Origin: Styela clava
Taxonomy: Eukaryota; Chordata; Ascidiacea; Stolidobranchia; Styelidae
Length of the DNA stretch: 64,000 nucleotides
Direction of reading: 5' to 3'
NCBI RefSeq assembly: GCF_964204865.1
Contig: NC_135250.1
Coordinates: forward strand, 11,098,001-11,162,000
The notes beneath the pieces were generated by a model. The model was not told the DNA's origin. It saw nothing but the letters and a program-made list of their open reading frames with translations, and ran no database searches. Below are positions 25,940 to 38,375 of this stretch, one piece after another (the stretch's first letter is position 1; each line of letters begins with the position of its first letter). The translations under genes were made by a program, and so were the position numbers.

Positions 25940-27000
25940 AGATGACACAACGTAGCTTTCACACGAGAACAAACAAGTTCCGAGCGTACGCTGCTCGCCG
26001 TAGTCTGGAAATGGGAGCGCAGCTATATTCTGGAATGATCAATCAGAATCAATGATTGACACTGACAGAATAGAATCATTCAAACTGGCACTTTCGACAT
26101 CCCATAGATAAAAGATGCCTGTTGAGGGCTAACCTAATAAATGTATTTTCTTGCCACAAAAAGCCAGCAAATATTGACAACAAGTGATCGTTAGAGGCAG
26201 CGTGTATGTGTGTATATATATATGCTTATTGCTTACCTATTTGTGATGCAAAATGCTGAATGAATATAAAATAAATTAACGAGTTTGTATACAATATACA
26301 CGGAACTGTGAGTAATATATATGACGGGTAATGATCAAGACTATTTTGCAGGGCTGTGGGCTTGCGGAAGCGTTAAATGAGCAAAATTCAGCTGATTACC
26401 GTTTAAAATGCTACCAACTAGACACGCGGACAGGCTGTTAGATTGGTCAGTGTCATATAAATGCAGTTGGTTGTTAATACCAGTGAGCTATACATAGACA
26501 AGGTAGAGATAGATACCCAGCGATCACTCGTAAAGCTGCGAGTGAACTGGCAATAATAGCAATACCAAACAAATTGCATTTGACAGGCAGTATGATTTCA
26601 CCAGAAACTTTCTTTACAAGAATTGCTCATAATGGAAATTTAAATGCCAATAAACCGTCTATCTTCAATGCCGTCAGTGACATTTTAAAGTGTTGTTAAC
26701 TTTCTAAATTAATAATAATATCACCGTTGATTACAATGGATGTTTAGAAAGCGGATATATTGAACTTTTAACTACTTCGGTATTACCCGCATTATATCTT
26801 CACTTCTTTTTCTTAACAAAGAACAATATTTTTCGCTTGCGGCATTCCGACTTTCGCTTGCCAAACAGTGTAGCTTGTGACACATAAGTATTCTAGGAAC
26901 AAGAAGGATATAATGTAAAAATAGCAGCGGTAAAAAGACAGTGTATAATAAAAGACAACTAATAGCACCAAATGGAGGTTTGATTATTCTTTGCTAAAGA
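25940..27000. other. 3' flank of the lipoxygenase-like gene
   Basis: The 3' untranslated region probably runs to just after AATAAA at 26,270-26,275. The remainder to 27,000 shows no recognised exon or repeat. Confidence 0.4.
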
Positions 27001-27008
27001 TCTAGTTC

Positions 27009-27305
27009 ATGACGAAAAAATTAGAATTGCTGAAACTTTATAAGACTCTCAAGAAATATTTACTTTTCAGCAATCGAAATGACCACATAATGGACAGCTA
27101 CAAATATGTAGATAGATGGTGTGAAGCGCGCGAGAACCACTACATGATACTTATGAAACTATCCAATGAGGAAAGTAAGCAGTTAAGGGAATGCGATTAT
27201 AGGCATATTACTACTGTAGAACAGTATGCAAGCCCACTTTTGTACCAAAATTCCAGGTTGGCATTGCGATATTTAATCCCAGCTATTAACAAGCGCGATA
27301 ATTAG
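27009..27305 (+). CDS. Possible small unknown protein, 98 aa
   Basis: An ATG-initiated frame encodes a lysine- and tyrosine-rich, mainly helical-looking protein with no signal peptide, no membrane segment and no motif I recognise. It lies about 1.07 kb downstream of the lipoxygenase-like gene on the same strand and does not match neighbouring repeats. In AT-rich animal DNA a frame of this length can occur by chance, so this is a weak call. It could also be an internal exon of an unrecognised gene. Confidence 0.2.
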   Translation: MTKKLELLKLYKTLKKYLLFSNRNDHIMDSYKYVDRWCEARENHYMILMKLSNEESKQLRECDYRHITTVEQYASPLLYQNSRLALRYLIPAINKRDN

Positions 27306-28136
27306 CTAATAAGAGCAATTAAATTCTGATCGACTTCCCGAGTTCCGATTAACTCGATAGTCTTGAAGCACCTTAGTAAGGAGAAAATTTTAGTTAAATC
27401 TATGTCATGTCTGCTGCGTGCGGTAACTGTATAGAAGGCCAAAACGAGCTATCGTATGCGAAATCTTTTTTGGGACGGGAAATGATGTTGCAGTCGTAAA
27501 TTTAACAGTAACGAATACTGTAGTTTGATATACAGCTGATGTAAATCCAGACGGATTGTAAAGTTAGTTAATAATGTATATGTATTGATAGACAATCGAT
27601 GTCACTTTCAGCGTGTCGGTACGTGTGATTACTTACTTCCGCAGAAGTCGGTTAATTAACATCACTGCAAAGGGACGTTAAGAGTTCGTGTTTATCTGTG
27701 CCTTATATATTATTATTTATTTTCGAATTTTAGTTACACTATATGAAAATGTAGTGTTTCCAGGTAATGAGGAACAAAATGACCCCAACCGTTCATTCAG
27801 ATATCGAGTAAAGTTTTAACATACCTATTATACAACTGTCTATTTCACAATTACATATGATCAATTGCTGTGTCAAATCCGTTTTATTTATACAAAACCG
27901 TGGACTCACGTACACAGATATTTCATACACCTAGGGTGAATATGTCGAATTTTGTCAAGTCACGAGGGTATGATATATATCTCCCGCAATGGACAATTTA
28001 CAACTTTCGAATGTTTTTTTTTATGCATAGAATAGATTAAGGTACTATATTAAAAAAAATCATCTGTTACTACCACTCTCATATTGTACAGAGGCCTCAG
28101 GAGACTCAAACGTTTTCAAAAGTAAGCAAACGTGGT

Positions 28137-28622
28137 ATGACTTCCTTCGTTACTCTGCGACCCACTGACATTCTTTTCACCAGCCGATTGATTGAGGAAC
28201 GATTTTCTTGTGGCCCGGATAATGCTGGAATATACCATGGCTCTCGACCTATTCACGACATCATCGATGACGTCATTATAGGTATTAAAAACCTTGATGA
28301 TTTTCCGTCAATCAAAGTCTTCTTGCACGACCATCAATGGCGAACCATTTGTAATCGTCGACTATATATGATGAGAGTTCTCGAATGTGAAGGAATCATT
28401 GACTTTATAAGGGTGCGGATTATTAAAAGTCCGGACAATATCTGTATAAATACCAAAGGCGAGGTCATTAAATTAAACAATGGAACGCGTAGCCGGAAAC
28501 ACTGGAAAAAATTAATTTGTATACCGGGCTTCAATTGCTGTTGCGGCCTTTTCGTGAGACTTCTTATGTTTATGTGGGCATTCCTTGGATCGCTTTTTTC
28601 TGTAAATAACAATACCAAGTGA
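28137..28622 (+). CDS. NNRRLY-family small membrane-tailed protein (paralogue 1)
   Basis: A single-exon frame of 161 residues, starting ATGACTTCC. The N-terminal motif is LRPTDILFT (residues 7-15). It is followed by HGSRPIHDIIDDVIIGIK, then FPSIKVF, W-R-T-I-CNRRLYMMRVLE and IRVRII. A KHW motif precedes a Cys-rich segment with three consecutive cysteines, and a hydrophobic stretch of about 20 residues near the C-terminus probably anchors it in a membrane. The same order of motifs occurs at 37,342, 42,041 and on the minus strand at 58,854, which supports a real gene family. The NNRRLY block is CNRRLY here. I do not recognise a named family. The motif resembles the DNRRLW-type core of uncharacterised eukaryotic proteins with a ParB/sulfiredoxin-like fold, which is inference. 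Confidence 0.7.
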   Translation: MTSFVTLRPTDILFTSRLIEERFSCGPDNAGIYHGSRPIHDIIDDVIIGIKNLDDFPSIKVFLHDHQWRTICNRRLYMMRVLECEGIIDFIRVRIIKSPDNICINTKGEVIKLNNGTRSRKHWKKLICIPGFNCCCGLFVRLLMFMWAFLGSLFSVNNNTK

Positions 28623-29212
28623 CTTCCCGGCAAAGAATGTTGCTTTGTCCGCCAAAAGACATTTCAGATCAATATATTTATGAACATCTTTCTTGATTGA
28701 CTATGCACAAAATTACAAATATCTGTGAGTGTTCGATGAAAGGCTCTCTCGATTCATTTGGGCAATTTCTGTTATATCTTGCTAATAGTAATGTGCATTG
28801 TTCGAGGTCTGAGTTATCAATCTGTCGTGCATGGGATATCTTTATTTTCAAGTGTATGTGAAATTATATATTTAATTTTATGTGAATTTATTTGTTGCGT
28901 TTGGAAAATATTTAAATCACAACCTTTTTATTGTTTCGTACTTGATTGAGTTCTTTTACGGGTATTTCGTGAATACGTAATATTTACAGGAATACAGATA
29001 TGCGATAAGAACTGTGGGCATTATGAAAGTTATCCCATGAGATTGAATAATTACGAATAATATTCACCACAGGTGTTAAATTTCAATAGTATTTCAAGCA
29101 GAACTGAAAACCGGTAGAAATTCAATGATCAGACTGACTGATGATTATGTAACATCATGTGGTTGACTCGGTTACACCAACATCAGAAATTACATAAGAA
29201 CTCAGTTTAAAT

Positions 29213-29554
29213 TAGGGGTGTGCGACATTTTTGTCGATGGGCCATTTAACGAACTTCAGACATCTAGCCCGGCCACACATAAATTTAGATTATCCATGCG
29301 GAAAAGACGAGAAGAAAATGCGGCTATTGCTCAGGCTTACAGTAATGACGGCACGGGGCAAAATGACAAAATATTTAATGCAGCGACACGAGCAGCAAAT
29401 ATTATGTGTTTTAACCACGTGAGCGACATTTTAAACAGTACCTGTCGGATTTGGATTTTATGCTTGATGGGGTAAATCTGAGTGTTGTTAAGGACATACA
29501 AAATGGATTGGCAGGCCGGGTTGTGGCCCGCGGTCCACCCGTTGCACATCTCTG
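29213..29554. mobile_element. 342-bp hAT-like MITE
   Basis: The element starts TAGGGGTGTGCGAC and ends GTTGCACATCTCTG, an imperfect inverted pair, with GGGCC and GGCCCGCGG subterminal blocks. The flanks are GTTTAAAT (29,205-29,212) and GTGTAAAT (29,555-29,562), a 7-of-8 match expected of an 8-bp target duplication. An open frame through it is therefore an artefact of the element. Confidence 0.65.
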
Positions 29555-29562
29555 GTGTAAAT

Positions 29563-31020
29563 GGTTTGATCATATCCTTGAAATAACACTCCGAAACTCC
29601 GAACGATTTGATGCAAGCAGAGCCGTTGCTTGATTCGAGTTACAAAATTCGCACAGAATAGCTTTATATGACATCCAAAACTGACATTCGTTAGGCAAAT
29701 CGATTACAAATCAATCAAATCTTCATTTCAAAATACTCATATGGCACAAGTTGGAAAGAATATAAATCTGATCCCGATAAATTGATAGAAACAAGAAATA
29801 ATTTTTCTCATCCAAGTTTTAAAAATACTGCTGATAATGGGAGAACATACATTATATATTGTATCTATATTATTACTTGGCAAGCGTGAGAATATATCAA
29901 AATATTTAAATTGAAACTATACGTAAAATTGTCTCACAACAATATATATAAATCAACCTAAGGGCATTTATCAGTGAATGTTCGCTTTATTATGGAATCC
30001 TGCAAGTTCGTTGAAATTCTGGCGGCGTCGTGTTACACTAGCGACATCCAGGAACGACTGACTTCCCCACCAAATTTATTGCTTCTTTCGTGGGTACCAG
30101 CATATACAATTTTGAGAAATAGCCTGTTTACTCATAGAGTATATATGAAAAATTTCAGAATTATTCTACTTTTTCTGGTTCACCTCAATCTTGGGTTACA
30201 CGTGTAACCTCATCTGAGGTTTCTTCTAACTTTTTTTTTTCGTTATGTTTCTAACATGTTAACTAAAGTTCGCCAACCCAATCAAAATTAGGCTCAAAAA
30301 TATACTTTAACCTGGGAAGAAAAATTCGCAGCTTTCGAATTCATAAAACTGCGAACACGCAAGAAACTTCTGGAAGTATTCCCACCTGACTCCTGCAACA
30401 AAAGGGTAAGTTTTCGCCGTTTCTTGTGAACAGCTGTAGATAAAGCGATACGCCGATTAACCCGCAAGATTACATCGACAAAAAGAGCAATCGCTTTGGA
30501 GCATGCCATTTACAATTTGTTCGCACGTCTACTACGGGTTAAAAATAGCATGCAGAGTAGTCCAATAACTGCGAACGAGTTATAGTATATATAGTGTGAT
30601 GTAAAACAGACTTCATCATAAACATGGATTTGTACAGAGTTGAGTTCAGACTGTTACATAACAAAAACAAATATTTATGGAAAAGGATTGTGAATACTCC
30701 AGTTTAATATGTTTTTCGAATGTCACGTTGCTTCTGTAAGGTAGCATTGGTTTCAGAAGAGAATTAGTGACATTGATATCTCGTGGTTGCTACCAGGATA
30801 ATCCATAGTAACCTATATAGCAAGTAACCTATATAGCAAGTAACTAGATGAAATAGATCGCCTTTGAGAATCATCGTATGCATAGTAAAATAGGATTAGT
30901 AATACAACATTTGAACATTACCATAATTGCTTTAGCTGTTTAGTCAAGTAAATAAAACTAAGGAATCTATTTCAGAATTAATTCTAATTTGAACAAATTA
31001 ATAAATATCACCAACTGTTA
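29563..31020. other. Intergenic region upstream of the SMYD1-like gene
   Basis: No exon or large repeat was recognised. It contains a short tandem duplication of AACCTATATAGCAAGT at about 30,810-30,842. The promoter of the SMYD1-like gene should lie near its right end, but no specific element was identified. Confidence 0.4.
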
Positions 31021-31023
31021 AAA

Positions 31024-34000
31024 ATGCCTCTGCAAGGAATCGAAGTTGTTGATGTTGCTGGAAAAGGACGAGGCCTGTGTGCCACACAAGAGTACCGTAC
31101 CGGACAAGTTGTAATCCGATCAAGACCATATGAACACGTGATATTCAACGAGCAAGCTGATAAAGTTTGTCATCATTGCGTCCGGCAGCCAATCAGTGTA
31201 AGTAATTCAACGTTATATCCAGTGCAATCAGATACTATTATCTATGAATATAACAGGAGTAATAGTTGCGATGTTAAGAAAGCATAGTCTGAAGTGATAA
31301 AAATGCTTTTACCTCAAGCTAGAATTTTTCACGGTACTATTTCTGTTCCTGAAGTGATCCACTGAAAAATCACACCCCCAAACATGCAATTCCAACTAGT
31401 GTAAGTCCAATTATTTTTCTACTGTAGAAAGGACCAACTCACACTCCACCACCACTTCTGAAATGCGGCAGCTGTAAATTCGCGCGCTATTGCAATAAAG
31501 ATTGTCAGAAAGCAGCATGGGAAGCACATAAACCTGAGTGTGCGGCCATCAAAAGGGTATTTCCAAACAAAGCGTCTGATCAGACTCGTCTCGTGGCAAG
31601 ACTGTTTTGGAGAAAGCAGCGCGTAGCGGAGAATAAAATTCAAGAAGATCTCCCGATTCTAGTAGAGGTGAGCAATTTAGGAGTCATGCCGAAGCTAATT
31701 GAAACAAACAAGTTGTTGAAAATAATATGACGAATACTTGTACTAAAGTTTACCAGGCATACCTCTTCTATTTACAACATATTTTACTAAAGCCAGACGG
31801 CACACTGGTGAATACCAGGCCATGTTATAATGAATGCCAATTGCCAAGTCATATTAAAATTTGTTTACAACAAGATTCTGCTTCCCGGCAAGAAATTAAT
31901 GACTTTATCTTTTCAAAGCTTCCTCGTGGCCTAGACCCAAATCACGTAAAACAAAACTTACGTATATACCATTGATCTGCCTGATGTATTCTAATCGAAT
32001 TTGATCTCTTTCTTGGTATAGGAGTTGGAATCTCATGTAAAACAGCGGACCAAAGAAGAAAAGGAACAACTTGATAATCGAGTTTTTAGTTTCGGCGATT
32101 ACGTCACGTATGAAGCCATGCCAGAAAGTGACGAAGTTATATATCAGTGGTTCGGTGCCGTTGATTGCAATGCTATTAGGTATATAAAATATTATATGAC
32201 GATTTTATATCATATATATCTATTTTTATTGCCAATATTAAACTCAAGTAATCATATTTCGTTCCAGTTTGAATGATCAACGAGGGTTATCTGTAGTCGG
32301 AGTTGGCATATTTCTGGATGTAGCATTGCTAAATCACGATTGCAACCCTAATTGTGTTGCTGTAAATAACGGTGCCAAAGTTGAGGTACGTGAAAAACTT
32401 TTGTTCAAATTTTTCAAAGATATAGACCAGTTAAGAAGCATGTACATTCTCAGTTAATTAAAATAGTCAATTCTAAATTTCATTTTTCTCTGTACTGAGT
32501 ATTATAAAAAGTTACTATTAGGATAACAACGTATAGCCTACTAAAATCTACTTACAGGTTCGATCACTTCGCCCAATAAAGCCGCAGGAAGAACTATGCA
32601 TATCTTACATAGATCCGATAGACACTACTCCTGGACGACAAGAAAAACTGAAGAATCAATATTATTTCGATTGCAAGTGCGAAGAGTGCGAAAATGGTTA
32701 GATAATTGTACTAAAATACTTCTAACGATGAATGCGAGGAATATGAGATGCCTTTCACTTCGATCCTTAGTTGATTTACAAAGTTTTTGATTTCATTTAT
32801 GTTTAATGCTTTATTTCTGTTATAAATATATTTTCTATTTAGGGAGTGAAAGAGAAGCTATGAAAAGTGCTCTGCTAGATGAAAATATTTTGAAAGAAAA
32901 ACCTGAAGCTGAAAACTATATTATAAAAATGTCAACAGAAGCATTAAAGCGCATGGAAAACACGAAAAAGGTAATGCAGATTTTTTAAAAACCCTTTTTT
33001 GGTTTTGCGCTCATGTATGATTCTTGAAATAGAAGAACATCCTTTCCTAAGCGCTTGCGATTGGGTTCATTAAAATATTGTTGTCTATGTTTTACAATGT
33101 ATCCATTTTCATTCAATTTTGTTTCATTTTGATATATTCAGTCAAGAAACTTCGAAAGACTTTACAATCAAGCACTCGGAGCTTTAAAACAACAAGATTC
33201 TGTTATTGCGGATTCACATGTGTTGAAGATAGCTGTATTGAGTAAGTAAACTGATAAATTGTATTGTTAAATTTTCGAATCTGATACTTATGCAGTTGCA
33301 ATATGATTAGACGAGATATCAATTTGCATCGGTTTATATGTTTCGTAATTCCTACTTTCAATTTACCTATACATATATTTAACCATTTATTGAAACTTTA
33401 ACAACTTTGTATTTGTAACTTCAGATCAATGCGTCGAAGTTTCATCTTTCCTCCGACGTCCAGATGACTCATGCATGTACGCACGACGTGTAGCAGATGC
33501 ATATGAAAAAATTTTGCCAGCTATCCACCCTGTTTTGGGAATGTACTTGATGAGGGTATGTATATGGAAATAGTACCAGATAACATTTTAATGCTTATGC
33601 AAAATTAGAATTTTTGTCATATTCCTTTGCATCGAAAGTTACTGTGGTGGAAGGTAATCATGTCTGCAACATAAATAAATAACGCGTGGCGCAAGTATAG
33701 TATTTAATTTAGTTTTCGATTTATTCAATGATAATTCAATTTTCTGGCAGCTTGGTGTATTGCAATGGCAAACACAGATGAAGGAAGCGTTCGAAACACT
33801 TGGAAGAGCAGCTGGAATTATATCGGTAGGTTTTTGCTTCAGAACTTTGTTTCAGAAATTGATTCACTTTAGTAACTATAAAGAAATTTACTGAAAACAC
33901 AAACAATTTTAAATATCAGGTTTCTAACGCTTAAGCCCCATTTTCAGAAAACGCATGGAGACGGACATCCTCTTTTCTTGGATATTGTTGATTTGATGAG

Positions 34001-34109
34001 ACAGTGTCACCATGAGATGCAAATGAGTCCGGAGGTGCAGACTAAAATGAAAGCTGTCAGAAAAGAAGCAAACTTGGGAATTGGAAAAGTCGGATTGCCA
34101 AGCAATTGA
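31024..34109 (+). CDS. SMYD1-like: SMYD1-like SET and MYND domain lysine methyltransferase
   Basis: Ten coding exons with intact GT-AG junctions and phases: 31024-31197, 31428-31667, 32022-32179, 32268-32385, 32558-32696, 32843-32970, 33142-33241, 33425-33555, 33751-33825 and 33948-34109, giving 474 residues, the normal SMYD length. The split SET domain starts at GKGRGL (13-18). The MYND zinc finger has cysteines at 49, 52, 71, 74, 80 and 84, His92 and Cys96. The SET core has SLNDQRGLSVVGVGIF (191-206), NHDCNPNC (213-220) and the catalytic-region Tyr in CISYID (Tyr247). Post-SET zinc ligands are Cys269, Cys271 and Cys274. A helical C-terminal region follows. SMYD1-type proteins methylate protein lysines using S-adenosylmethionine and act in muscle differentiation and myosin assembly in vertebrates; that role is not shown here. 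AATAAA lies at 34,174. Confidence 0.93.
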
Positions 34110-34173
34110 AAACCATTTCTACTTCCTTAATAATACGCCTGATCGCCACTTTACTTGGTCAACCAAATGAGAC

Positions 34174-34179
34174 AATAAA
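34174..34179 (+). promoter_or_regulatory. Polyadenylation signal AATAAA of the SMYD1-like gene
   Basis: The canonical hexamer lies 65 bases after the stop codon. A second AATAAA lies near 34,545, so longer transcripts are possible. Confidence 0.55.
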
Positions 34180-34715
34180 ACAATTGGTGGTTTAGAATGT
34201 ACATATATATCTGACCTAAAATGTGATATTTCGTTATTTACCACATACAGGTGGTAACTGGTACCACAGGTCGCATTTATTGCAAAAGCGAGTTTCACGT
34301 TTTCTTGTAGCCTCCTTGGTGGCAAAAAAAGCTTTGGGTTATATTTATTTCAATGGCGCTAATACTAGACGATATACTTAACGCCGCTGAATTTCAATTT
34401 GAATAATTGTTGCCTATTTATGATATTTTATGTAGTTTTGTTTTCTGTACATCTTTGTTGGTCAATATATTTAGTAATTTATGAATATTTGTAAATACTG
34501 ATAAATGATATCAAGAACAACAGTGAAAATTAACACAATCAATAAAACTTGTTTATAGAAAAACTTGTTCATTATTTACGAATTAGCAGAATTCCTTTCA
34601 TTGATACTTCGTGGCTTCATTGAGGGCAAAACTATGATTTGCATTTTTTACGGTCGGAGTGTTTTGCTGCTAAAGAACTTGTGTTAGTATGAGAGAGATA
34701 TATTATATTTACATA

Positions 34716-34871
34716 TGTGCCACTTCGGCATGCGATCTCACTCGCTTAACGTGATGCCACTCTTTGGTATGCGTTTAATCTCATAAAAACATTTTTTTAG
34801 AATTCAGTTTTCAACTAAATTCACGGAGATGACACGACCACAGAGATCGCATACCGAAGTAGCACATTTGC
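34716..34871. mobile_element. MITE-like palindromic element, about 155 bp
   Basis: The ends are inverted copies of about 25 bp: ATGTGCCACTTCGGCATGCG on the left and the inverse of ATGTGCTACTTCGGTATGCG on the right. A related, diverged copy lies at about 36,355-36,515, and the similarity continues past the right end for about 130 bp in both places. Confidence 0.55.
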
Positions 34872-34879
34872 ATAGTATT

Positions 34880-36680
34880 TTTGAAACAACGTAGATACAA
34901 TTCCGACTTTTTTCATTTAAATAGATAAGAGTTTTGTCACAAAACCTGATAATATAGTGAATTCAATATCCTTCTCACCACAAGTGCTGGCCGCTAAGTT
35001 TAAACTTTTATGATCGCGGTAGTAATTGTTTTCACAAACGTTTCGCTACCAAAGATCAAACGAGAATATCGGTCAGAGACCGAAGACTTATCGATCGAAA
35101 GTTAGGGGATCCCCCAAAACAGAAACTGTGGTTTCGATTCGAAAAATTCTGCAAACCCAAACTGGATTGTTTTGATTAGTTTTCAGCCAATATCAGAAAT
35201 GTAGGAAACAATAGCCAACTCCCCATGTCGTCGAAATACTACTCGAGGAATTTTATGAAGAATTCTGCAAATCCGAACTGGATTGTTTCGATTAGTTTCC
35301 AGCCAATAGCCTATTTCTGTATTTACCAATCCTATAGTTTGTGTCAAATACGGCGCTAACCCAGGTTGCGACGGCTATTCAAACACAGCCTAGCGATATT
35401 TTGGTGAGGAATTCTGCAACCCCGAACCTGATTTAGGGATATGGACATTGCTTAAACTTTAAGGAGTAATTATAAGTAACGAGATACGATCTCGCGGCGT
35501 GTATCCTTCGCTCTGACTCAATAGGGTGGAAAATTTCTCGAAGGAAACTTGCGCTTCGTGACGACGTCAAAGTTACAAGAGAGATATGGACAAGGCTCAA
35601 AGATTAGCGTTATCTATTTTCTATTTTCGAAACAATTCTCCAAACATTGAGGATACTTCCTTATCTGTATTTTCTAGGTCGCGAGAACGGGTTTTTACAA
35701 GTTCTCCTGAAGATCGTCCTGGCGGAATTGGTCATGTTGTGCTAGTGGCATAAATAAAATCAAAATGAAAAAATGTTAATTTTTTTTTCAGATATATTAC
35801 AAAAGCTATCAAGGCAAGCTCATTGATTTTCTTTCAATAAATTTACCATGAACAAGGCTCTTGCATGCATTTGCCTATTTACCAATCCTATATTTAGTGT
35901 CAAATACAACGGCGCTAACCCGGGTTGCGACGGCTATTCGAACACAGCCTAGCGATATTTTGGTGAGGAATTCTGCAACCCCGAACCTGATAGAGGGATA
36001 TGGACATTGCTTAAACTTTAACGAGTAATTATAAGTTACGAGATACGATCTCGCGGCGTGTATCCTTCGCTCTGACTCACTAGCGTGAAAACTTGCGCAT
36101 CGGACACGCACACACACATTCAGCGCGTCTCGAAAATCTCTCACTTTGTAAAAATCCAGATCTCTCCATCACTAATTAATTAATAACTCGCTAATTATAC
36201 TATATAATTCATGCAAAATCAATAGGCTTCTGGTCCGAGATATGATGAATGTACATGCAAAATTTGGAGCAGATTCAACCACGCCTTCGTGAGATATCGC
36301 GTGCATCTAACAGACAAACAGATAAACAGACAAACAGACATACAGACAGACAACTTCGGTCTGCGATCACACTTGCTAATTGACGTGATCGCAATCCAAA
36401 GTGGCACCAATTGGTATGCATTTAATCTCATAAAGACATTCTCATAGAATTCAGTTCCAACTAAAATCACTCTTAGCAAACAACCACCGAGGTCGCATAC
36501 CAAAGTAGAACCTTTGCATAGTATTATTTCAAAACATCGTAGTTACATCTCCGACTTGAAGTTTTTCTCATTTAAATAGATCACAAAACCTGATAATCTT
36601 AGTGAATTCGATATCCTTCTCATCACAAGTAATCGGCAAATTTATACTTTAATGATCGCGGTAGTAATTGCTTTAACAAA
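34880..36680. repeat. Duplicated repeat block
   Basis: Several direct repeats are visible. 35,330-35,535 recurs at 35,877-36,083 (shared text ATATTTTGGTGAGGAATTCTG). 34,730-35,000 recurs at about 36,362-36,640. The 40-bp phrase with TCTGCAAA and GGATTGTTT-GATTAG occurs at 35,140-35,190 and 35,265-35,310. A CAGA-type microsatellite lies at 36,310-36,352. No protein-coding signal was recognised. Confidence 0.7.
36310..36352. repeat. CAGA/CAAA tetranucleotide microsatellite
   Basis: About ten imperfect copies of a four-base unit (ACAGACAAACAGATAAACAG and onward) lie at the junction of two repeat blocks. Confidence 0.85.
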
Positions 36681-36856
36681 CATCGCACTTTCAAAGATCA
36701 ATCGATTCCGACAAACAATACTTAAATGTCTCAATGGAGACTCCAGTTTCTTTGACAGAGAATTCCACATCGCTATACCACAGTTTGTGTATAGTTATGT
36801 CTAGAAGACAATAAATGCAAAACCAAGTCTTTTGTATTGCGCTTCATGTTACAGGA

Positions 36857-37072
36857 GGTGACCGTACAGTTGAACCCACGTACATTTGAATCCATACATT
36901 TGCACCCGTATATCCGCGGGTTCAATCTATATGAGGGTGCTAAAATCCATGGGTTAGGGTTAGTATGGGTTCAAATATCCGTAAAAACAATTCCATATCT
37001 ATATATAGGTACACCTATAGGTGTAATAGTATGCAGGTGCAATTGTCGTGGATTCAAATTACGGGTTCATTG
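36857..37072. mobile_element. Short internally deleted MULE derivative
   Basis: It begins GGTGACCGTACAGTTGAACC, carries a few minisatellite-type units (CATTTGAATCCATA, CATTTGCACCCGTA), CGCGGGTTCAATCTATATG and TATGCAGGTGCAATTGTCGT, and ends near AATTACGGGTTCA. These are the outer parts of the MULE at 37,883-41,872 without its transposase. It lies only about 800 bp from the full element. Confidence 0.65.
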
Positions 37073-37341
37073 CGAGAGAAAAATACAGTTTTGCGAAACG
37101 AATTTTAACGCTGAAATAGATATGAATTTGAAAAAAACAATTACCTGTATGAAATAAAAGGTATTAGGGTAAAAACCATTTTACTAAATCCACAGCTTAT
37201 ACTAAAACACTTCTATACCTCGTTATAGAAAACTTTATTAAAAAGGGTTATTCAATTTTCACGACATTATATCTGGTTACCTCATCGACACAACACGTCA
37301 GTTCTATATTACAAATTTTATTAAAGTAAAGCTTTTTAACC

Positions 37342-37769
37342 ATGAGTTCAGACTGCGTTACCCTTTCAATACGACCAAGTGGCAATTATTTTACCAAACG
37401 TTTTATTCCACAAAGATTTAACTCTGGACTGAATGCCCATGGAGAATACAAGAACACCTCAAGAATTCATGCGATAGTTGATTCAATTAAAGAAGGAAAC
37501 GAAGATGTTTCTAATTTCCCAAGTTTTACAAAGTGGCGGCTGTTGGTGGACCTTGAATAATCAACGATTGTACATGTTTCGTGTTTTGGAATATGAAGGC
37601 TACATACTACGACGGAAAACAAGTTAATTTTGTTGATTTCATTTACACAAGAAATCACTGGATTCCAGAAAAACATATTTCATTTTATGATGAATGTCGA
37701 GACTGTTGTTCATTCTTACTTTATGGTGGTGGGTGTTGTGTTGCAGGGCATTTTTCATATTTTGTTTGA
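37342..37769 (+). pseudogene. NNRRLY-family paralogue 2, frameshifted
   Basis: The frame from ATGAGTTCAG encodes an IRP-x-G-x-YFT motif, HGEYKNTSRIHAIVDSIKEG and FPSF, then shifts. The next frame carries CWWTLNNQRLYMFRVLEYEG, the family core. A one-base difference in the run GTTTTACAAAGTGG accounts for the break when compared with paralogue 3 (GTATTTCAAGATGG). After EYEG about 45 bp present in paralogue 3 are missing. The frame from 37,581 then supplies YYDGKQVNF, RNHW and a Cys-rich hydrophobic tail. All family parts are present but cannot be read as one protein without a frame change or an unrecognised intron. Confidence 0.65.
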
Positions 37770-37872
37770 TTTATTTTGAAGAATATTCTAGATGCAACTA
37801 AGCAATCAACTAACGACTGGGATGACTATGACTGACTAAAATTTCGATATCGGAGTGTACTTATTACCATGT

Positions 37873-37881
37873 ATGTACCAT
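37873..37881. repeat. Left 9-bp target duplication of the MULE
   Basis: ATGTACCAT immediately precedes the transposon end GGTTCCATT. The same nine bases follow the right end at 41,873-41,881. Nine to ten bases is the usual duplication length for Mutator-like elements. Confidence 0.8.
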
Positions 37882-37889
37882 GGTTCCAT

Positions 37890-38375
37890 TATTTTTGAAC
37901 CCGCGTACATTTGAACCCGTACATCTGAACCCGTAATTTGAACCCAGAACAATTGCACCTGTATACTATTGCACCTATGGACATTTGCACCTACGGACAT
38001 TTGAACCCATACATTTCCACCCATGGATTTTAGCACCCGCATATAGATTGAACCCGTGGACATTTGAACCCGTGTACGTTTGCACCCGCGTACATTTGAA
38101 CCCATGTACATTTGCACCCGCGGACATTTGAACCCATGTACATTTGAACCCACGAACATTTGCAGCCGCGGACGTTTGAACCCATGTATATTTCCACCCA
38201 CAGACATTTGAACCCACGTATATTTGAACCCGCGTACATTTGAACCCACGGACATTTGAACCCGTGTATATTTGAACCAACAGACATTTGAACCCGCGTA
38301 TATTTGAACCAACGTATATTATATTTGAACTCGCGTACATTTGAACCCGCGTACATTTGAACCCACGTACATTTT
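37890..38375 (-). repeat. Left minisatellite arm, 16-bp unit
   Basis: About 20 regular copies (38,049-38,370) of a 16-bp unit such as ACATTTGAACCCGCGT, preceded by a less regular outer part. Variants alternate TTTGAACCC and TTTGCACCC, and CGCG, CATG or CACG spacers. The array contains no stop codon in any of the three minus-strand frames. As 16 is not a multiple of three, long open frames result that are not genes. Confidence 0.92.

Noticed and set aside
28334..28633. 99-codon minus-strand frame
   Set aside because: It lies antisense to paralogue 1 of the NNRRLY family, which has support from three other copies.
29218..29475. 85-codon frame in the 29-kb region
   Set aside because: It lacks an ATG start and lies entirely inside the 342-bp hAT-like MITE.
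31727..31975. 82-codon frame between SMYD1-like exons 2 and 3
   Set aside because: The neighbouring exons join in phase without it and the sequence has no SMYD similarity; it is intronic.
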